DNA of 9,575 bases from Christensenellaceae bacterium (lineage in GTDB: Bacteria; Bacillota; Clostridia; Christensenellales; SZUA-584). Position 1 is the stretch's first letter, and the number at the start of each line of letters is the position of its first letter. The notes beneath the pieces were generated by a model. That model had not been told where the DNA came from. It saw only the letters and a program-made list of their open reading frames with translations, and did not search any database. Made by a program: the position numbers and the translations under genes. This document shows, piece after piece, positions 6,180 to 9,575 of the stretch. The stretch spans positions 1 to 9,575 of the forward strand of contig JAAXZP010000306.1 of NCBI GenBank assembly GCA_012719815.1, given 5' to 3'.

Positions 6180-7445
6180 TCAGTTGATCGTCACGACCAC
6201 CGTAGCCACATCGGAAGAAAAATTCTCCGCTGTGAAACCGTCCGGCAGTTCAAACTGCACGGGCACCGTGTACTTGCCGCGGCCCTTGCCGTCAAGGTCC
6301 ACATACGGCACGATATCCGAACGCTTGAGACGCGAGAGCCGCGGAATTCCCGCCATCACCGTCACGTCGGTGCGGGTTACTTCCAGATGCGCCGTCAGGC
6401 CCTGTCCCAGGTTGCGCACTTCAATCGGGACTCTTTCGTAACGGCGCTTATCCGTAATCTCCCGTATCTCCACGTAAACCTCGGCCTTGCCGTCCGCCAG
6501 CACGCTGACGCCCTCGGGCGGCTGGTAATCCAGCATCACCGCCACGCTGCCGCTCGCGCCGCTTATCATATAAGGCATCAGGCTGACGCTGGAGACGCCC
6601 CTGATGGCATCGGGCTTCCCGGCGATCGTCACGCTCTGAGGATTGCTGGTGATGCTCGCAATCTCATAGCCCGTCGCCAGCTCATTCTGGCCGAGTATGG
6701 CGCTGCTCGCGTCCACCGGCACCACCTTGGTGGCCAATACGTCCAGCTTGACGATCACGGACGTCTGGCCGCCGGAGAACAGCGCGCTGTCCAGTTCGTT
6801 GCCCTCGCTGTCCAGCAGCCGGATGGGCACGCTCTTGTTATACCCTTCGGTGAGCCCGCTAAGGTCGATATCGCACACCGCGCTGGATACCCTGTCCACA
6901 TCCACGCTGGCGCCGGATATCGTCACCACATTGGGCGTTATCTCGGGCGTCATCGCGTAATAGCCGTCCGCCACGCTGCCCGTGATGTTGACGTTCACCG
7001 GCACCTGCCGCGTCTTGAGGGGATACACGATCAGCTCGCCGAAGGCGGGGCTTATCTCCACCGCCTGTCCCACATTGGGCTTCGCCTGTACCGGCAGTTT
7101 ATACTTGCCCGCCCCGTTGATGGCGGAAAGATCGACATACGCGTCCACACTGCCGCGGGACAGCCACTTGATATCGTTCTGGTTGACCTCAATGCGCACG
7201 TCCACCATATCCAGCACGTCGGAAAAGCTGCCCGAAATAGTCAGGTTCTGGGCGCTCAGCACCTCCTGGTTGGCGTAGCGCACCGGTATGTCGGCAAAGC
7301 CCTGCTCACGGGTGGGGTTGGTCTGCGTCAGCACATAGCTCCATAGCACCACCGCGAAAAAAAGAGACACGATTTTCAGCAGCAGGTTGCTGCGCAGCAG
7401 GCGCCAGACGAACTCAAGTACTTTTTTCATGTTCGCGTTCGTCAC
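6180..7445 (-). CDS. cdaR: CdaR, YbbR-domain regulator of the c-di-AMP cyclase
   Basis: A 421-residue membrane-anchored protein. A short cytoplasmic N-terminus is followed by one transmembrane helix (about 21-39) and four extracytoplasmic YbbR-like repeats, roughly 48-140, 143-235, 236-328 and 329-421. Each shows the pattern of short beta-strands ending in a VxVxG or YVDL segment. In Firmicutes CdaR binds CdaA in the membrane and modulates its cyclase activity. It overlaps the end of cdaA by 32 bases, implying tight translational coupling. GTG at 7445 is chosen because AGAGG (7453-7457) lies 7 nt upstream; the ATG at 7430 would be 22 nt from it, though it would give a typical MKK start. glmM, which often follows in Bacilli, is not next; a terminator-like hairpin and a FAD dehydrogenase gene follow instead. 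Confidence 0.9.
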   Translation of the reverse strand: MTNANMKKVLEFVWRLLRSNLLLKIVSLFFAVVLWSYVLTQTNPTREQGFADIPVRYANQEVLSAQNLTISGSFSDVLDMVDVRIEVNQNDIKWLSRGSVDAYVDLSAINGAGKYKLPVQAKPNVGQAVEISPAFGELIVYPLKTRQVPVNVNITGSVADGYYAMTPEITPNVVTISGASVDVDRVSSAVCDIDLSGLTEGYNKSVPIRLLDSEGNELDSALFSGGQTSVIVKLDVLATKVVPVDASSAILGQNELATGYEIASITSNPQSVTIAGKPDAIRGVSSVSLMPYMISGASGSVAVMLDYQPPEGVSVLADGKAEVYVEIREITDKRRYERVPIEVRNLGQGLTAHLEVTRTDVTVMAGIPRLSRLKRSDIVPYVDLDGKGRGKYTVPVQFELPDGFTAENFSSDVATVVVTIN

Positions 7446-8277
7446 GCCCCTTCCTCTTCAGCCGCAGCGCCCGGTACCTGTTGGACTGCTTGACGTAGTA
7501 CAGCTCCTCCAGCAGGTCGCGTATCGCCTTGGAATCCAGATACCGTATCAGCGTGCCGTCCTGAGCGACGGATATCACGCCGGTCTCCTCGGATATCACC
7601 AGCGTCACGCTGTCGGACACTTCGGAGATGCCCAGCGCCGCGCGGTGCCGGGTGCCCAGCTCCTGCCCGATTTGCTTATTGTCGCTCAGCGGCAGGAAAC
7701 AGCCTGCCGCCTCCATGGTATCCTCACGGATGATCACCGCCCCGTCGTGCAACGGCGAGTTGGTGAAAAACAGGTTTTCCAGCAGCTCCGCCGAAATCAC
7801 CGCGGAGAGCCTTGTGCCGCTCTCGATCACCTCTTTGAGCCCGGTCTTCCTTTCAAAAACGATCAGCGCGCCCACCCGCTTTTTGGACAGGTTGAGCACC
7901 GCCTTCAATATGTTTTCCACCACTTCCTGCGCGTTGACCACGTTGGGCGGCGTCAAATCAATGCGGCCGCGGCCCAGCTTTGCCAGCGCGCGCCTCAGCT
8001 CCGGCTGGAATATGATCACGATCAGCAGCGCGCCGATCTGCAGCACGTAGTTCAAAATCCACGCGGTGCCCGCCAGGTGCAGAAAATCCATCACCCAAGC
8101 TGCCACGAGTATGATGCCAAGGCCCTTTAGCACCTGCATCGCGCGCGTCTTGGAGGTCAGCTTCAGCAGCCAGTAAATGACGACAGCCAAAAGCAGGATA
8201 TCGATGATATCCTTCCATGTAAAATAGAGCAAGCTGCTTTTTAATGCGTTAAAGATTTCCTCCAATATATTCGGCAC
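7414..8277 (-). CDS. cdaA: CdaA, membrane diadenylate cyclase (c-di-AMP synthase)
   Basis: A 287-residue enzyme that condenses two ATP into cyclic di-AMP, the second messenger controlling potassium and osmolyte balance and wall integrity. Three N-terminal transmembrane helices lie at about 24-40, 47-66 and 74-90. They lead into the IIFQPELRRALAKLGRG linker and the cytosolic DAC domain, with the catalytic D178-G-A and R210-H-R motifs both intact. The length and layout match CdaA rather than DisA. The GTG at 8277 is the first possible start, because an in-frame TGA lies three codons upstream. Its ribosome binding site is poor (AAAGG directly abuts GTG), so translation may be weak. It heads the cdaA-cdaR operon and is transcribed divergently from the uracil-DNA glycosylase gene. 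Confidence 0.94.
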   Translation of the reverse strand: MPNILEEIFNALKSSLLYFTWKDIIDILLLAVVIYWLLKLTSKTRAMQVLKGLGIILVAAWVMDFLHLAGTAWILNYVLQIGALLIVIIFQPELRRALAKLGRGRIDLTPPNVVNAQEVVENILKAVLNLSKKRVGALIVFERKTGLKEVIESGTRLSAVISAELLENLFFTNSPLHDGAVIIREDTMEAAGCFLPLSDNKQIGQELGTRHRAALGISEVSDSVTLVISEETGVISVAQDGTLIRYLDSKAIRDLLEELYYVKQSNRYRALRLKRKGRDEREHEKST

Positions 8278-8308
8278 CCTTTGTCAAGAATTATGCGGAT
8301 CCTGTGAG

Positions 8309-8328
8309 CAATTATTCGATCAATTATT
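8309..8328. repeat. Short direct repeat CAATTATT at the cdaA leader start
   Basis: CAATTATT occurs at 8309-8316 and 8321-8328, a 12-bp offset close to a helical turn, around the predicted cdaA transcription start. It could be a protein binding site or chance in AT-rich DNA. Confidence 0.3.
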
Positions 8329-8332
8329 AATG

Positions 8333-8360
8333 TATATAACTATGATATCACCGTTGACAA
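8333..8360 (-). promoter_or_regulatory. Probable promoter of cdaA-cdaR
   Basis: On the minus strand TTGTCA (8360-8355) and TATATA (8338-8333) are separated by 16 bp, giving a predicted start near 8326 and a leader of about 50 bases. The hexamers match five and four to five of six consensus bases. A second TATAAT further upstream on the same strand lacks a good -35. Confidence 0.5.
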
Positions 8361-8437
8361 TATTATAAACGAAAATTTCAAAAATTCATACCGCCAACTG
8401 TTAATGAATCGTAAAAATTGCGCCAAAAGCTATACAG

Positions 8438-8466
8438 TTCACGTCCACGTCGAAAAATGATATAAT
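8438..8466 (+). promoter_or_regulatory. Probable promoter of the uracil-DNA glycosylase operon
   Basis: TTCACG (8438-8443), a 17 bp spacer and a perfect TATAAT (8461-8466) give a predicted start near 8473. The leader of about 68 bases then contains a hairpin and the ribosome binding site AAAGGAG (8517-8523). Confidence 0.65.
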
Positions 8467-8479
8467 ATGTTTATTCAAG

Positions 8480-8512
8480 GCTGCCGTTCCCGTATTGGTC
8501 GGGCGCGGCAGC
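8480..8512 (+). promoter_or_regulatory. Stem-loop in the uracil-DNA glycosylase leader
   Basis: GCTGCCG (8480-8486) pairs perfectly with CGGCAGC (8506-8512). Inside, CCCG (8489-8492) pairs with CGGG (8500-8503) after a 2x2 internal loop. It sits between the predicted transcription start and the ribosome binding site and has no T-run after it, so it is not a terminator. A stabilising or translational role is possible. Confidence 0.55.
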
Positions 8513-8540
8513 GCACAAAGGAGCATACATTCATCTGCCT

Positions 8541-9122
8541 ATGTCACTCGCCCGTCTTACGCAGCTGAAAAACGAGGTGGCCGCCTGCACCCGGTGCGGC
8601 CTGTGCAAAACGCGCACCAACGTCGTGTTCGGCGAGGGCAACCCGCGCGCGCGGCTGATGTTCATCGGCGAAGGCCCCGGCCGGGACGAAGACCTTTTGG
8701 GCCGCCCGTTCGTGGGCGCGGCAGGGCTGCTTCTGGACAAGATGATGGCGTCCATCGGGTTTAACCGCAACACGGTATACATCGCCAACATCGTCAAATG
8801 CCGCCCGCCGGGCAACCGCGATCCCCAGCCGGACGAAGCCGCGGCGTGCATCGGTTACCTGCGCTCGCAGGTGGCCATCATCAAGCCCAAAATCATCGTG
8901 TGCCTGGGCCGCATCTCAGCGCGGTATATTCTGGGAACCGATATCCGCATCACGCGGGACAGGGGCGTTTGGCACGAGGTCAAAGGCTTTTGGATACTGC
9001 CCACCTACCATCCGGCCGCGCTGCTGCGCAACGAAGCGCTGAAAAAGGACGCCTGGCGCGACCTGCTCGCCATCCGGGCCAAATACGACGAAATCTGCAG
9101 CGGAGGCGCCAATGAGTCCTGA
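8541..9122 (+). CDS. udg: Family 4 uracil-DNA glycosylase with Fe-S cluster
   Basis: A 193-residue family 4 (UDGa-type) enzyme that removes uracil from DNA to begin base excision repair. The 4Fe-4S ligands are C16 and C19 (CTRC) plus C87 (NIVKCRPPGNRDP) and C103. Catalytic motif A is GEGPGRDED (43-51), followed by GRPFVGAAG. The C-terminal motif B is HPAALLR, which inserts into the DNA helix. Length is typical. The ATG at 8541 gives the normal family N-terminus, but the nearest good ribosome binding site, AAAGGAG at 8517-8523, is 17 nt away. A near-cognate CTG at 8535 or ATT at 8529 in the same frame could be the true start. The 3' end overlaps the next gene by 11 bases, so the two are co-expressed. 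Confidence 0.94.
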   Translation: MSLARLTQLKNEVAACTRCGLCKTRTNVVFGEGNPRARLMFIGEGPGRDEDLLGRPFVGAAGLLLDKMMASIGFNRNTVYIANIVKCRPPGNRDPQPDEAAACIGYLRSQVAIIKPKIIVCLGRISARYILGTDIRITRDRGVWHEVKGFWILPTYHPAALLRNEALKKDAWRDLLAIRAKYDEICSGGANES

Positions 9123-9575
9123 CATATTGAGAAACGACATGCTGGCCGCCGCACAGGCCTTCGGCAAAACCAGCCGGGACATGGTGTACGGCGAAGGGCC
9201 GGCCGGCGCGGCGCTGTGTTTGGTCGGCGAAGCGCCCGGCGCGGAGGAAACGCGGCTCTCGCGCCCGTTCGTGGGCAAGGCCGGCAAAAACCTGGACGGG
9301 TTCCTGGCCGCCATCCGCTTAAACCGGCCGGATATCTACATCACCAACGCCGTCAAGTTCCGCCCCTGCATGATAAGCCCCAAAGGCACAGTGTCCAACC
9401 GCCCGCCCAACAGGGCAGAGCTAGAATGCATGCAGCCGCTGCTGCTGCGCGAGCTGGAGATGGTCTCCCCGCGCGGGGTGGTCACGCTGGGCAACGTGCC
9501 CCTAAAGTGCCTGCTCGGCGCCGGGGCCGCCATCGGCGCGCTTCACGCCGTGCCCGTCGAGGCCAGCGCGCTGTC
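9112..9575 (+). CDS. Second uracil-DNA-glycosylase-fold protein, partial at window end
   Basis: The open frame runs to the window edge with at least 154 residues and no stop. It has the UDG superfamily (COG1573-like) signature: GEAPGAEE (39-46), RPFVGKAGKNLD (51-62), then YITNAVKFRP and VVTLGNVPL. Unlike its neighbour it has no N-terminal CxxC. Cysteines at 86 (KFRPC) and 106 (ELEC) lie near the other two cluster positions, but only C106 aligns closely. An Fe-S cluster is therefore unlikely, and activity on uracil cannot be assumed. An insertion after KFRP (about 86-98, with SPKGTVSNRPP) distinguishes it from the family 4 enzyme. The start is set by GGAGG (9102-9106), 5 nt upstream, and it overlaps the upstream gene by 11 bases. 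Motif B would be beyond the window. The UDG fold is firm; the function is not. Confidence 0.8.
   Translation, partial: MSPDILRNDMLAAAQAFGKTSRDMVYGEGPAGAALCLVGEAPGAEETRLSRPFVGKAGKNLDGFLAAIRLNRPDIYITNAVKFRPCMISPKGTVSNRPPNRAELECMQPLLLRELEMVSPRGVVTLGNVPLKCLLGAGAAIGALHAVPVEASAL

Noticed and set aside
6387..8130. Plus-strand open frames opposite cdaR and cdaA.
   Set aside because: Compositionally biased His/Arg-rich translations with no ribosome binding sites, antisense to well-supported genes.
8354..8359. Perfect plus-strand TTGACA as a -35 for the uracil-DNA glycosylase gene.
   Set aside because: No acceptable -10 lies 16-18 bp downstream; the pair at 8438-8466 is better placed. The site overlaps the minus-strand -35 used in the cdaA promoter call.

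Overview
The window reads as chromosomal core DNA from a moderately GC-rich anaerobic Firmicute, most likely class Clostridia. The reasons are a PerR-type Fur repressor driving superoxide reductase and rubrerythrin (the oxygen defence typical of strict anaerobes), a cdaA-cdaR c-di-AMP pair, a secreted NlpC/P60 hydrolase with PG_binding_1 repeats, strong AAGGAGG ribosome binding sites, and U-tract terminators. Species assignment is not possible from the sequence alone. No IS element, prophage, CRISPR array, tRNA or rRNA is visible.

Layout. (1) 1-1549, plus strand: a promoter carrying two abutting perfect 7-1-7 inverted repeats (predicted PerR boxes), then perR - superoxide reductase - rubrerythrin, closed by an intrinsic terminator. 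This forms a self-contained circuit: PerR senses peroxide, superoxide reductase turns superoxide into peroxide, and rubrerythrin reduces the peroxide to water. (2) 1550-1925: an AT-rich, pyrimidine-rich non-coding stretch with candidate promoters and a 12-bp palindrome. (3) 1926-2840, plus strand: a single secreted cell-wall hydrolase. It ends convergently against the next block at a shared, probably bidirectional, terminator. (4) 2917-6110, minus strand: three tightly spaced genes, transcribed as COG2509 FAD-dependent dehydrogenase -> P-loop ATPase -> cysteine synthase family enzyme. (5) 6180-8277, minus strand: cdaA -> cdaR overlapping, followed by a terminator-like hairpin. (6) 8278-8540: a divergent intergenic region with promoters in both directions and a leader hairpin. 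(7) 8541-9575, plus strand: a family-4 Fe-S uracil-DNA glycosylase overlapping a second uracil-DNA-glycosylase-fold gene. The second gene lacks the N-terminal Fe-S cysteines and runs off the window end.

Most genes belong to known families. The less explained parts are the double PerR operator on the -10 element, the P-loop ATPase with a C-terminal CPGC motif inside an FAD-dehydrogenase/cysteine-synthase operon, the hairpin at the boundary between cdaR and the FAD gene, and the tandem pair of unlike UDG-fold proteins. I did not find a convincing new defence or mobile system.
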